A DNA stretch of 64,000 bases from Bin22 sp965207275 (GCA_965207275.1 CBDBMH010000001.1:372001-436000), one strand, 5' to 3'. Positions 19,486 through 28,196 are shown, numbered from the stretch's first letter. Notes: generated by a model not told the origin, from the sequence alone. Translations and numbers: made by a program.

Positions 19486-19510
19486 ACGGGAGCGGAGGCA
19501 CGGGCAAATG

Positions 19511-19542
19511 GAAGGGGGGCGGGATTAACTCCCGCCCCCTTC
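19511..19542. terminator. Bidirectional terminator between convergent genes
   Basis: A 13-bp near-perfect stem (GAAGGGGGGCGGGA with TCCCGCCCCCTTC, one bulged G) around the loop TTAAC, between the permease end (19485) and the LLM gene end (19572). Confidence 0.75.
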
Positions 19543-19571
19543 GCACTGGCCGGACCGAAATGCGGCGGCGC

Positions 19572-20642
19572 CTACTTGTAAGCGGGCATAACCTCCTGGG
19601 TTATGAGCTTAAGGCTGCGCTGAACGGCTTCCTTGGGAAGCATGTTGCCCGGATTGAGTTCGGCGGTGAAGCCGGTTATTCCCAGCTTCTCCCGGTACTG
19701 GTGGAGCTTGTCAATGACCTGGTCGGGGCTGCCGACTATGACCTTGGTGTCCAGGATCTCCTCGTAGGTCATGGCTTCCAGGCGCGCCAGGCGCGCCCGA
19801 CGAGCGTCAATCAATTCCTGCCCACCGGTGACGTCGGCCAACGCCTCCTCGAAACGGCCCTGCTGGAACCGCTCCCGCATCCGCCGGAAATAACTTTCGA
19901 TGGTCTCCCGCGGCTCTTCCAGGGCATCCTCCTCGGTGGGAGCTACGTACATGGGGAAGCGGACCGAGATGTCGCCGCTTTCTCCCTGGTGCCCGGCTTT
20001 CTGCCACGCCTCGTGGTAGTGCTTCAGGTTGGCCTCCAGCTCGTTGACATCCATCCCGCGCATAGAGAGGAAAATGGGGAAGCCGAGGCGGCCCACCCGC
20101 TCGAAGCTCTCCTCGCCGCTGGAGGCCAGGCGAACCTTGGGATGGGGTTTGGTGTAGGGACGGGGCGTCAGCCGCGCGTTGGTAATGTGATTGTACTTTC
20201 CCTCGTAGGAGAAGGTCTCGCCCGTGAACGCCTGCATAATGATCTCGAGGGCTTCCTGGAAGCGGTCCTTGCTCTCCATGTAGTCGAGGCCCATGGTGTC
20301 GTAGGCGCGCATGTTCCCGCTGCGGCCCACGCCGAACTCGAACCTGCCCTCACTGACCTGGTCAACGGTGGCAGCCTCTTCGGCTATGCGCAGGGGATGA
20401 ATCAGGGGGAGCACGTGGACGGCCGACCCGACGCGCAGCTGCCTGGTACGGGCAGCTATGGCGCTGAGCAGGACCATCTGGGCGGAATGAACGGCCCGTT
20501 CCGGGGTAAAGTGGGTCTCTCCCAGCCAAACGGTATCCAGACCCCACTGGTCGGCCATATCCACCAGTTCGAAGGTGTCGCGGAAAGCGGCTTCGTGGGG
20601 ACCACCGCCCGTGGGAAAGTCCAGAAAGATTCCAAAGTCCAT
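19572..20642 (-). CDS. LLM-class flavin-dependent oxidoreductase (bacterial luciferase-like)
   Basis: 356 residues, a luciferase-like TIM barrel that uses reduced FMN or F420. Marks: MDFGIFLDF at the N-terminus, DTVWLGETHFTPE, RLGSAVHVLPLIHPLRIAEEAATVDQVSEGRFEFGVGRS-like spacing, and VGSPDQVIDKLHQYREKLGITGF near the C-terminus. These are monooxygenases or dehydrogenases of small organic molecules; substrate not assignable. Abundant in Chloroflexota. The start at 20642 follows CAGGAGGTAAACCCTG, and a promoter is visible about 110 bp upstream. Confidence 0.9.
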   Translation of the reverse strand: MDFGIFLDFPTGGGPHEAAFRDTFELVDMADQWGLDTVWLGETHFTPERAVHSAQMVLLSAIAARTRQLRVGSAVHVLPLIHPLRIAEEAATVDQVSEGRFEFGVGRSGNMRAYDTMGLDYMESKDRFQEALEIIMQAFTGETFSYEGKYNHITNARLTPRPYTKPHPKVRLASSGEESFERVGRLGFPIFLSMRGMDVNELEANLKHYHEAWQKAGHQGESGDISVRFPMYVAPTEEDALEEPRETIESYFRRMRERFQQGRFEEALADVTGGQELIDARRARLARLEAMTYEEILDTKVIVGSPDQVIDKLHQYREKLGITGFTAELNPGNMLPKEAVQRSLKLITQEVMPAYK

Positions 20643-20748
20643 CAGGGTTTACCTCCTGACTTGCCTGGTTGAGGTATGCGGCCCCAGTGGAAACCCTGGA
20701 TTGCCATTGCAGTCTCAGGCAGGGGCTAGTGCCTGGACAATTGGCTAC

Positions 20749-20777
20749 AGTGTAGTCCGAATTTATTTAAGGGTCAA
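20749..20777 (-). promoter_or_regulatory. Promoter of the LLM oxidoreductase gene
   Basis: Read on the minus strand: TTGACC (20777-20772), a 17-bp AT-rich spacer, TACACT (20754-20749), about 107 bp upstream of the start at 20642. Confidence 0.45.
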
Positions 20778-20875
20778 ATAAAGTAACGCCCATAGTATTG
20801 AAGTTTCCCGGTTGTCACCCCATTATCGCCGGCAGCAACCGACGGATCTACTAGTTGCTGAACGGTTTCCGACGG

Positions 20876-21694
20876 TTAGCCCGGCAACTCCCATCCAATC
20901 CAGTTGCAAAGGGCCCGGCCCATGATCAGTTCCTTGTCGTTCTCGTTGAGCCAGGACAGTTCCTCGGTGAACATGGTAATGCACTGCTTCCACGAACAGG
21001 GCATGCGGGTGATGTCCGTTCCCCAGAACATCCGGTCGGGACCGAAGGCGTCGTAAACCCGGTGGATATAGTCGTGGATGTTGGCGAAGGGATACTCGGC
21101 GCTGGAATAGCTGGGACCGCCGGTGGCCTTGACCGCCACGTTGGGATACCTGGCCAGTGCCAGGAGATCGGGCAGGTTGGCCCAGGCGGCCTCATCGGTG
21201 GCGCCGCCGCCCCGCCCGAAGTGGTCAACAATCAGTTTCACGCCGGGGTGACGCTCGGCGATGGGACCCACGTCGGACAGGAAAGCGGAACAGGCCAGCG
21301 CCACGGGCAGGCCGGCTTCAGCGGCGGCGGGCCAAAGCCATTCCATGGTGCCATCGGTGGGCCAGGAAAGCATATGGGGCTGCTGGAAGGTAAAGCGCAG
21401 GCCCAGCATACCGGGCTGTTGCTTCCAGCCAGCCACCAGGTCCCGGCTGGACTCCTGGTCCAGGGGAAAGTTACCAAGAATGGAGAGACGGTTGGGGTGG
21501 GCAGCGGCCGCGTCCAGCGCTAACTGTCCTGAATTCGGATCCCAGCCGGGGGGATGGATAACGGCCGCATCCACGCCGGCTTCGTCCATCTCCCTGAGCA
21601 GGTCGTCTTTGGAGTAAGAAGTTATCTGCCGGTGGGCGGGATTGGTAGGAAGGTTCGCGCCCCAGACATGCACCTGGGCATCTACAATCAACAT
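20876..21694 (-). CDS. Amidohydrolase-2 family metal-dependent hydrolase
   Basis: 272 residues, TIM-barrel hydrolase of the Amidohydro_2 type (decarboxylases and lactonases of aromatic or sugar-acid breakdown). N-terminal VDAQVHVWG has Gln where the first metal-binding His of the HxH motif is usual. Other sites are LIVDHFGR (His and Asp) and the C-terminal metal/catalytic Asp in MFWGTDITRMPC. Probable start ATG 21694 after AAGGAGTCGATC. The product of the small gene 21794 just upstream on the same strand is likely co-expressed. Substrate unknown. Confidence 0.85.
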   Translation of the reverse strand: MLIVDAQVHVWGANLPTNPAHRQITSYSKDDLLREMDEAGVDAAVIHPPGWDPNSGQLALDAAAAHPNRLSILGNFPLDQESSRDLVAGWKQQPGMLGLRFTFQQPHMLSWPTDGTMEWLWPAAAEAGLPVALACSAFLSDVGPIAERHPGVKLIVDHFGRGGGATDEAAWANLPDLLALARYPNVAVKATGGPSYSSAEYPFANIHDYIHRVYDAFGPDRMFWGTDITRMPCSWKQCITMFTEELSWLNENDKELIMGRALCNWIGWELPG

Positions 21695-21793
21695 GATCGA
21701 CTCCTTGTAACTCTGGGAGAGCCAGAGAAGCGGCGCCGTCCGCCAACAGGGAGGGCGCCGCCGTACCTGATCAATTGCGGGATAGAGGAAAAC

Positions 21794-22120
21794 CTACTGG
21801 GCTACGCCCCTCTGGACGAGCTTTTCGGGGGTGGCAACCTCGTAGATCTCCAGCAGGTACTCGTCCAGAAGTTCCTGCAGCCTCGGGTTGAAGTCCCGCA
21901 CCGCCTGGGGAATGTTGGTGGGCCAGTTGGGCTCGATGGAGTCCTGGGTCCACTCGGCGTAGACGCGGTTGGGCGTTCCGGGCAGTCCCTGTCCCTCGAT
22001 GTAAATGCGTGCCTTGTCGCGGCCATTCTCCTCATATGCTTCACAAATCTTGGCCAAGAAACCTGCTACGGCCCAAGCCTGGCCCGGCTTGGTCTTGCAA
22101 ACTCTACGTACCAAATACAT
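21794..22120 (-). CDS. Small hypothetical protein, possibly a dimeric alpha/beta-barrel (108 aa)
   Basis: 108 residues. I chose ATG 22120 (MYLVRRVCKTKPGQAW) because AAGGAG lies 8 bp upstream; a TTG two codons earlier is too close to it. The alternating pattern MYLVRRV...KPGQAWAVAGFLAKICEAYEENG...ARIYIEG suggests a beta-strand then helix as in NIPSNAP or ABM-type ferredoxin-like folds, but this is a fold guess only. Located 99 bp upstream of the amidohydrolase gene on the same strand, probably one operon. Confidence 0.6.
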   Translation of the reverse strand: MYLVRRVCKTKPGQAWAVAGFLAKICEAYEENGRDKARIYIEGQGLPGTPNRVYAEWTQDSIEPNWPTNIPQAVRDFNPRLQELLDEYLLEIYEVATPEKLVQRGVAQ

Positions 22121-22674
22121 GCGCAATGCTCCTTTTGGAAGATGGTGCCATTATAAGTCGGGGGCCGGTTCCGGGCTAGTGATTCCTGCATTGTCTCGTT
22201 GCTGGAGAAAGCGGGCGCCCCACGGCCTGCGCTGGTCCACGAATGGGAATTTTTTTGAAATCCGGGCCATTTTGGGCCATTTTGGGCCGTTTCGTATTTG
22301 AAATCGGGCCTGGGCAGGGGTCCAACCGGCCCAGTTCCGGGCCGGCGCCCCGGCAAATTCCTATCTGTTGTCCGTCAAAAAGTGGCCCACATTCCCGATT
22401 TTCCGGGCCGTTTTGGGCCGTTTTGGGCCGCTTGGGGCCCTTGCACGCCAAAGGCGGAGGCGCCGCCCCGGGCCCTGGATTCCGGATCAAGTCCGAAATG
22501 ACGGTGGTGGCGCTACGGCCCTCACCCCCGGCCCTTCCGGCAGAGATGGATTTTCCGCCCCCGTCAAGGTGGAAGGGACTTCAGCCAGGGCGGCCACAAG
22601 GGCCGCCCCTACTCCCTCTCCCCTGGCCTCGCTCCCAGGGGGAGAGGGGTGAGTTGGGTTTACGTTGGCGGTCC
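22121..22674. other. Repeat-rich intergenic region (left flank of small gene 22675)
   Basis: 554 bp with no convincing gene. It holds the second GGCCCAAAATG array (22247-22440), then a stretch around 22552-22600 (CCGCCCCCGTCAAGGTGGAA, then GGGACTTCAGCCAGGGCGGCC) that is repeated directly at 23336-23384. Frames through the arrays give Pro/Gly/Trp-rich nonsense. Confidence 0.7.
22247..22440 (-). repeat. 11-bp-period GGCCCAAAATG array, copy 2 (inverted)
   Basis: Read on the minus strand it starts with GCGGCCCAAAACGGCCCAAA and ends with ATACGAAACGGCCC repeated at 11-bp spacing and a CAAAAAAATT run. The two tandem blocks (22264-22292 and 22405-22440) flank a ~110-bp centre containing GGGGCGCCGGCCCGGAACTG. 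Block order, spacing and the ATACGAAACGG junction match copy 1 at 1318-1475 in opposite orientation; the centres are diverged. Confidence 0.8.
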
Positions 22675-23070
22675 TCAGGTGGTGGCGAACCGGCGGGCCC
22701 AGAGGAGGCCCAGGTCGGGTTTGGGTTCCGGGGGCGGCAGTTCCCCCATCAGCAGGCGGTCGTACTTGCTCTGCCAGACCCAGGGCAACAGGTTGGTCAC
22801 CATGTTACGGGGGTCGGGGATGTCCCCCGCCTCCCTGACCCTTTCCAGGTACTTGATCAGTTGCATCCAGGTGGTGAGCCGGAAACCCCGGTCGGCGATG
22901 CGGCGGATGATTTGCTGGGGGCTGGGCGGGTCCTGCCGGTCGGCCACGGCGCGGGCGTAGTCGTGGTGGACTTCCTCCGTGATGCGGCGCATGCGGTAGA
23001 TGGACAGTTCCCGGTGGTATTTGCGCTGGAGGGCGCGGATTTCGCTCCTGATTTGACTGAGGGTTAGCAT
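22675..23070 (-). CDS. Hypothetical protein in repeat-rich island (131 aa)
   Basis: 131 residues, not recognised. Mostly helical and basic in the first half (IRSEIRALQRKYHRELSIYRMRRITEEVHHDYARA), with PPSPQQIIRRIADRGFRLTTWMQLIKYLERV in the middle and a Pro-rich tail (ELPPPEPKPDLGLLWARR). Short basic helices suggest nucleic-acid binding, but no named domain is seen. A good AATAGGAGCCAACA ribosome site supports ATG 23070. It sits alone between direct repeats, which hints at mobility (inference). Confidence 0.55.
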   Translation of the reverse strand: MLTLSQIRSEIRALQRKYHRELSIYRMRRITEEVHHDYARAVADRQDPPSPQQIIRRIADRGFRLTTWMQLIKYLERVREAGDIPDPRNMVTNLLPWVWQSKYDRLLMGELPPPEPKPDLGLLWARRFATT

Positions 23071-23706
23071 TGTTGGCTCCTATTGTTGTTTTGTTGTTGT
23101 TTATCCACGAAGGGGGCTTCCTTCGATCCGCCAAAGGCGGATGTTGCCACCCGACAAAGGTCCGCCTGAGGCGGATTCCGCAGGCTCAGGATGAGCCGGG
23201 GAGGATGGTGGGCATTTTGGAGTAGGGTCTTATTTTGGTTCATTCAGGCTTGTTCCTGGGATGGGACCTATCACCCCCATCCTGACCTTTCCACCAGAGG
23301 TGGACGTTCCGCCCGCCAGAGGTCCGCCCAAGGTGGATTCCGCCCCCGTCAAGGGAGAAGGGACTCTAGCCAGGGCGGCCATCCCGCCAAGGGCGGACGT
23401 GGACGCCGCCAGAGGCGGACACCTACGAAGATGGGTTTCACCTGCGTTTTCCTTGTTTCATGGTTTGTATTTTTATGGTGGAGATGGGTTATGCGAGTTG
23501 GCAAGGGGTGTGTGTCAGTAATTTCAATACGCGAAGGGGACAGGCGGAAAAGCAGGGCGCATGGCTGAGCGCCCCTGCGTTGGGGGGTCCGCAGGAGGGC
23601 GCCCGAATCGGGCGCGGGTCGGCACCGGTGTTGCCAGAAGCAACGGGGCTGTTCATAATGCCCAAAACCCCATTTCAGTCCCCTGGGGACAACCTTGGGA
23701 GGATGT
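23071..23706. other. Repeat-rich intergenic region (right flank of small gene 22675)
   Basis: 636 bp without a convincing gene. It is crowded with short palindromes built on CCGCC/GGCGG (for example TCCGCCTGAGGCGGA near 23161 and GTCCGCCCAAGGTGGATTCC near 23321), a CCGCAGGCTCAGGATGAGC element, and the second copy (23336-23384) of the CCGCCCCCGTCAAGG...CAGGGCGGCCA repeat. A GGGAGGATGT ribosome site ends the gap before 23707. Confidence 0.65.
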
Positions 23707-24456
23707 ATGCAATTGGAAGGCAAGACGGCGCTGGTAACCGGATCTGGAAGGAACATCGGCCGGTCCATCGCCCTGGCCCTGGCCCGGGAGGGCGCGGACG
23801 TGGTGGTGAACGCCCGTTCCAACCAGGCGGACGTGGACTCAGTGGCGGCAGAGGTCAGGGAGCTGGGACGCAAGGCATTGCCACTGCTGGCCGACGTGGG
23901 CAACCGGCAGGAACTGGAACAACTTCTGGACACGGCAGTCAGCGAGTTGGGCCATCTGGACATAGTGATTAACAACGCTTCGGTGCGGCCCCACAAGGCC
24001 TTCGCCGAGATGAGCTACGACGACTGGCGCGGCGTGCTGGCTACGGACCTGGACTCGGCCTTCATCACTTCCAGGGCTGCGTTACCGGGAATGCTGGAAC
24101 GGGGCTGGGGCCGCATTATCAACCTGGGTGGCCTCCAGGCCCACCAGGGAAGGCACGGCGGCGCCCACATATCCGCCGCCAAGGTAGGGCTAGTGGGGTT
24201 GACCCGCGCCCTGGCCACCGAGCTTGGCCCCCACGGCATACGGGTAAACTGCGTGGTGCCCGGTATGATCGACACCAGCCGGGACGGGGGCAATGCTCCC
24301 AGAACGGGCAACCGGCTGGCCGACATTCCGGCGGGCCGCATGGGCAAGACCGACGATATCGCCGAACTGTGCCTTTTCCTTTGCACCGACGCCGGAGACT
24401 ACATTTCCGGCCAGACAATTCACGTCAACGGGGGAGAGCGGAACTTTGGGGGTTAG
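23707..24456 (+). CDS. SDR-family protein lacking the usual catalytic Tyr
   Basis: 249 residues from ATG 23707 (GGGAGGATGT upstream; a TTG 12 bp earlier would contain the ribosome site). Rossmann motif TGSGRNIGRSIA, then INNASVRPHKAF and the C-terminal YISGQTIHVNGGERNFGG are normal for an SDR. The active-site stretch reads IINLGGLQAHQGRHGGAHISAAKVG: counting back from the Lys, the YxxxK Tyr position holds Ile, and the usual Ser position is Gly. Either another residue (the nearby His) acts, or the protein is a non-oxidoreductase SDR. Followed by two VOC genes. Confidence 0.85.
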   Translation: MQLEGKTALVTGSGRNIGRSIALALAREGADVVVNARSNQADVDSVAAEVRELGRKALPLLADVGNRQELEQLLDTAVSELGHLDIVINNASVRPHKAFAEMSYDDWRGVLATDLDSAFITSRAALPGMLERGWGRIINLGGLQAHQGRHGGAHISAAKVGLVGLTRALATELGPHGIRVNCVVPGMIDTSRDGGNAPRTGNRLADIPAGRMGKTDDIAELCLFLCTDAGDYISGQTIHVNGGERNFGG

Positions 24457-24545
24457 GCATTGCCCTTGCCCAACGCCGTTTTCGGTAGTAAAGTCAGGGT
24501 TACAGGATACTAATCACCGGATTTTCGAGTAATTGAGGGGATAAT

Positions 24546-25049
24546 ATGTCGCGAGTGACCCTCATCCAGCACATAAACATCCAGGTAAGTGACCGGGGGA
24601 AGACGCGCAAGTTCTACGAAGACGTGCTGGGCGCGGAGTTCCTGGATCGGGGACCCGAACTGAACGCCCGCCAGCTTCAGCTGCGCATCGGCAACGGGGA
24701 GATTCACACCACAGACTCCCGCAATCCCACTCCCGTCCCATCAGTGCATTTCGCCGTGGAAATCAACGACTGGGACGAGTTGATCGAGAACCTGGAACGG
24801 CTGGGAGTTCCCTACAGCACCACGCCAGGCCGGCGGGGCGAGACCGAGAACTCCTGGGGCCGGCGGGAATACAGCAGCGGCTGCTACACCTACGTCCACG
24901 ATCCCGACGGCAACATGATTGAACTGGTGCAGCATCCAATGGGCATTGAGGACTCGGACGGCAACACCGTCGATCTCCAACACTACGACGAAAGCCCCCA
25001 GTGGCGGCGCCATCCCCAGTACAATTCGGCGCCCGTCCCGGCAGACTAA
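24546..25049 (+). CDS. VOC-family (glyoxalase/dioxygenase-fold) protein
   Basis: 167 residues with paired beta-alpha-beta-beta-beta modules. Metal-site candidates are His in LIQHINIQVSD, His in VPSVHFAVEIND and Glu in DPDGNMIELVQHP, the usual HHE-type arrangement. Members are glyoxalases, extradiol dioxygenases or resistance proteins; a dioxygenase or lyase role is plausible but unproven. Located 24 bp upstream of a second VOC gene, forming an operon with it and probably with the SDR upstream. Confidence 0.85.
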   Translation: MSRVTLIQHINIQVSDRGKTRKFYEDVLGAEFLDRGPELNARQLQLRIGNGEIHTTDSRNPTPVPSVHFAVEINDWDELIENLERLGVPYSTTPGRRGETENSWGRREYSSGCYTYVHDPDGNMIELVQHPMGIEDSDGNTVDLQHYDESPQWRRHPQYNSAPVPAD

Positions 25050-25073
25050 CCAGTCCCGAACAGAGGAGGAAGC

Positions 25074-25514
25074 ATGGCTACACAAATAGAAACCGGCGCC
25101 CTGGTTTCCCAGCCCCTGGTAACCATTACCGAGATGGACCACATCGTCCTGCGGGTCAGGGACGTGGACGAATCTCTGCGGTTTTACTCGCAGGTCCTGG
25201 GCATGCCGGTGGAACGAGAGGCCCAGTGGCGGGCCGGCGAGGTACGGTTCCCGTCGGTGCGTCTGAACGCCGACACCATCATAGATTTCTTTGGCAGCGA
25301 CCAGGAGCCTACGGGCAAGGACGGGGCCAAGAACCAGGACCACTACTGCATGGTCATCGAACCCACCGACATGGAGGCTCTGAAGGCCCAGTTCGAGGCC
25401 ATTGGCGTGGAGATCCAGGCCGGCCCCGGCAAGCGGTGGGGATCCCACGGCGACGGCATCTCCCTGTACATCTACGACCCGGACGACAACGTGGTGGAAC
25501 TGCGGCACTACTAG
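25074..25514 (+). CDS. VOC-family (glyoxalase-fold) protein
   Basis: 146 residues. Begins ITEMDHIVLRVRDVDESLRFYSQVLGMPVE, the classic VOC opening with the first ligand His. The second His lies in KNQDHYCMVIEP, and the terminal Glu in YDPDDNVVELRHY. All three metal ligands are present. AGAGGAGGAAGC gives a strong ribosome site. Only weakly similar to the VOC gene before it, so the pair may act on related but different substrates. A terminator follows 30 bp after the stop. Confidence 0.88.
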   Translation: MATQIETGALVSQPLVTITEMDHIVLRVRDVDESLRFYSQVLGMPVEREAQWRAGEVRFPSVRLNADTIIDFFGSDQEPTGKDGAKNQDHYCMVIEPTDMEALKAQFEAIGVEIQAGPGKRWGSHGDGISLYIYDPDDNVVELRHY

Positions 25515-25544
25515 GCCGGAGGCGACCCTGTCAAGTGAGTTACC

Positions 25545-25565
25545 GGGCGGGTGTGCAACCCGCCC
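25545..25565 (+). terminator. Terminator after the SDR-VOC-VOC operon
   Basis: An 8-bp stem (GGGCGGGT with ACCCGCCC) around GTGCA, followed by ACTTCGTTTG. Confidence 0.55.
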
Positions 25566-25648
25566 ACTTCGTTTGCGTCTCCGCCCTGCGGGGACACAGG
25601 TGATACAATTGGGTTTTACCAGGGTGGATCCATTTAACAGGGTATCCG

Positions 25649-26083
25649 ATGAACCACAGCCTCCAGTGGCCCATACTTCACATTCTGGTTGGCATACCAA
25701 TAGTTCTTGCCGTTTCATACCTTTGGGGCGGAACTATGAAGGGATGGGGGCTGGGCCAGGAGACTATTCTGACCAGCGCAACCCTGGTGTCGGTAGTAGG
25801 CGCCAGCTATACTTTTCTCTCAACCGTCATGGAAAGGAGCTACTACATGGTGTTCTGGGCCAGGGAGAAGATCAGAACGGAGTTTGAACAAGCCAGGCAA
25901 GAAGCCCGTCGCCAGGGTAAGGCCGAGGGCATGGCGGAAGGCAAAGCCCAAGGCAAAGCCCAGGGCAGGGTTGAGATAAACCAGGAGTGGCGGGCCTGGT
26001 ACGAACGCATGCAGGCGGCCCAGCGGGAAGGGCGCGTTTTTAGTGAACCGCCCCCCGATTTTCGGGACGGAGAAAAGGATTGA
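25649..26083 (+). CDS. Small membrane-anchored coiled-coil protein (144 aa)
   Basis: 144 residues. Two predicted membrane helices (residues ~9-26 and ~38-60: ILHILVGIPIVLAVSYLWGG and ILTSATLVSVVGASYTFLST) precede a charged helical tail containing the repeat GKAEGMAEGKAQGKAQGR. Gly-Lys-Ala repeats of this type occur as tails on several unrelated bacterial proteins, so no function follows from them. It may be a membrane scaffold. A strong terminator follows. Confidence 0.6.
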   Translation: MNHSLQWPILHILVGIPIVLAVSYLWGGTMKGWGLGQETILTSATLVSVVGASYTFLSTVMERSYYMVFWAREKIRTEFEQARQEARRQGKAEGMAEGKAQGKAQGRVEINQEWRAWYERMQAAQREGRVFSEPPPDFRDGEKD

Positions 26084-26117
26084 TAGCCCTTGCGGGGTGA
26101 AATTGGGTCAGCAAAGC

Positions 26118-26146
26118 AACAGGGCGAGCCGTATGCTCGCCCTGTT
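26118..26146. terminator. Bidirectional terminator
   Basis: A perfect 12-bp stem (AACAGGGCGAGC with GCTCGCCCTGTT) around CGTAT, followed by CTTATT, between the convergent genes 25649 and 26171. Confidence 0.8.
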
Positions 26147-26170
26147 CTTATTCCTGGGACGGAATGTTGG

Positions 26171-27841
26171 CTAACTCCCCGTCCTCCGGGCGATCATGGC
26201 CTGGGCCAGGGGGCTGGCGCCGGGGCGGACGGCCACGTTGACCAGGGAGGGGCGGCCGGAGTTGATGGCCCGCTCCACGGCGGGGCCGACCTCCGAGGGC
26301 TTTTCCACGTACTCGGAGTAGCCGCCGATGGCCTCGACCACCTGATCGTAGCGGATGAAGCGCAGGTCGGTGCCCACGGCCCGGCCGTAGTAGGCCAGTT
26401 GGAACGTCTTGTCGATGCCCCAGTTGGAGTCGTTGCCCAGCACGGTGGTGATGGGCAGGTTGTGGCGGATGCAGGTGTCGTACTCCATGGGGTAGAAACC
26501 GAAGGAGCCGTCGCCGCAGAAGACGAAGACCTTGCTTTCCGGATGGGCCAGCTTGGCCGCCATGCCGTAGGGTATGCCGGCGCCCAGGTGACTGAGGGGA
26601 CCCAAGCGCAGGAAACGGCCGGGCTTGCGGGCGCCGAAGTAGGAACGGCCCCACTGCACGTAGTCGCCGCCGTCCATGACGATAAAGGAGTCCTCGTCAA
26701 TGAGGCGCTCGATGCCGGTGTAGACGTCCAGGGGGTGCATGGGTTCCTCGGCGGTGGCATTGGAGCGCAGTTCGTCCAGCCACGCCTGGCGGTCCTGGCT
26801 TAACACGCTGACCCAGTCGCCGATGTCGGCGCGGCTGCCCTGGCTGGCGGCGGCGGTCAACTGCTCGGTGATGGCTCCCAGGTCGCCCAGCAAGCCAACG
26901 GCCACGCCCCGGTTGCGGCCAATTTCGGCGGCGGCGGGGTCTGCCTGGATGAGTTTCGCATCGGGGCTGAAGACCTGGCCGTAGCGGTAGCGGTGGTCCA
27001 GGCGCTTGCCAAGAAGGAGGACCACGTCGGCCTCGCGGAAGCGGCGGGCAGCGGTGTTCAGTGCGCCGTCGGCGTAACCGAAGCACAGGGGATGCTCATC
27101 ATCAATCATGCCCCGGGCCTGTTCCACGGTGAACGCGGGGACGCCGGTGGCTTCCACCAGCGTGGTCAACTGTTCCTGGGTAGCGGTGTAGCGGGCGGGA
27201 TTGCCCACGATGATTACCGGGCGCTGGGCGTTGCGGAGGAGGTCGGCGGCCTGCTGGATGAGCGCCGGATCGCCCTGGGGACGGCCCATGTTGCGGTACT
27301 CGCTGGGCAGGTAGGGAGGCAGTTCCTCCTCGGAAATGGGTTCGTCCTGGATGTCGATGGGCAAGGTCAGGTGTACCGGCCCGGGCCGGCCGGACATGGC
27401 CGTGCGGAAGGCGGTGGCCACAAATTCGGGGATGCGCCGCCGGTCGTGGATCAGCCAGGAGCCCTTGGTAACGGGAGCGGTCATGCCGATCTGGTCCACT
27501 TCCTGGAAGGTGGTCATGCCCTTTTCCGGCAGTTCGGCGCAACCGGCCACGAAGATGACCGGACTCTCCGAGGTGTAGATGGCGGGAAGGCCGGAGATGG
27601 CGTTGGAAAAGCCCGGGCCACCGGTAAAGAGGGCCACGGCCGGCTCGCCGGTAATGCGGGCGTAGCCGTCGGCCATGTGCATGGCGGCGCCCTCGTGGCG
27701 AGTGTCGATGAATTCGATCCCCTCGTCGGCCGCGGCGTCCACCAGGGGCAGGACGGTATCGCCGACGATGGTAAACACCCGCTTGACACCTTCCTGTTTC
27801 AGGCAGCGGATGAACAGATGACCTCCGTTCAGGTTGGGCAT
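26171..27841 (-). CDS. Thiamine-diphosphate-dependent enzyme (acetolactate synthase/benzoylformate decarboxylase-like)
   Basis: 556 residues, full three-domain ThDP enzyme. The Pyr domain opens GGHLFIRCLKQEGVKRVFT, and the cofactor-activating Glu lies in IDTRHEGAAMHMADGYAR. The central domain contains RPVIIVGNPAR, and the PP-domain Mg/ThDP motif is GDGSFGFYPMEYDTCIRHNLPITTVLGNDSNWG. The fold covers acetolactate synthase, glyoxylate carboligase, oxalyl-CoA and benzoylformate decarboxylases. No small regulatory subunit is adjacent, which argues against biosynthetic IlvB. Start at ATG 27841 behind AAAGGAGTTGTTT. Confidence 0.88.
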   Translation of the reverse strand: MPNLNGGHLFIRCLKQEGVKRVFTIVGDTVLPLVDAAADEGIEFIDTRHEGAAMHMADGYARITGEPAVALFTGGPGFSNAISGLPAIYTSESPVIFVAGCAELPEKGMTTFQEVDQIGMTAPVTKGSWLIHDRRRIPEFVATAFRTAMSGRPGPVHLTLPIDIQDEPISEEELPPYLPSEYRNMGRPQGDPALIQQAADLLRNAQRPVIIVGNPARYTATQEQLTTLVEATGVPAFTVEQARGMIDDEHPLCFGYADGALNTAARRFREADVVLLLGKRLDHRYRYGQVFSPDAKLIQADPAAAEIGRNRGVAVGLLGDLGAITEQLTAAASQGSRADIGDWVSVLSQDRQAWLDELRSNATAEEPMHPLDVYTGIERLIDEDSFIVMDGGDYVQWGRSYFGARKPGRFLRLGPLSHLGAGIPYGMAAKLAHPESKVFVFCGDGSFGFYPMEYDTCIRHNLPITTVLGNDSNWGIDKTFQLAYYGRAVGTDLRFIRYDQVVEAIGGYSEYVEKPSEVGPAVERAINSGRPSLVNVAVRPGASPLAQAMIARRTGS

Positions 27842-28196
27842 AAACAACTCCTTTCCAGGCCGGCCTGGAGCAGCCGGGGCTGCTAAGAGCTTACCTTGAC
27901 GACGGGTATTCGGCAAGAGAAGGGTGTTGGCCCGTAGCGTTCAGGTTTATGCCGTTTCGGGTGTGAGACCAGGACAGATACACAGGTCTGCCCTTACCAT
28001 TGTGACCCACAGACCACCTGAACCGGAAGGCCGCGCAGTCGGCCCTGGCACGGTGACTTGACCTGGCCCCTCGCCCTGAGGTATAGAGGAGAAGGTGGCG
28101 ATCTTCTTCCATGGGCGAAAGCCAAGGTTGTTCAACGAGAATTGCGACCTGGCACCCCCGTTTGAACCGGCGGGCATGCCAGTATATAGTCCTCCC
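27842..28196. other. Intergenic region, nothing recognised
   Basis: 355 bp between the divergent ThDP-enzyme gene and rsmI. It should contain both promoters, but no box is clear enough to call. Short open frames here lack ribosome binding sites. Confidence 0.5.
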
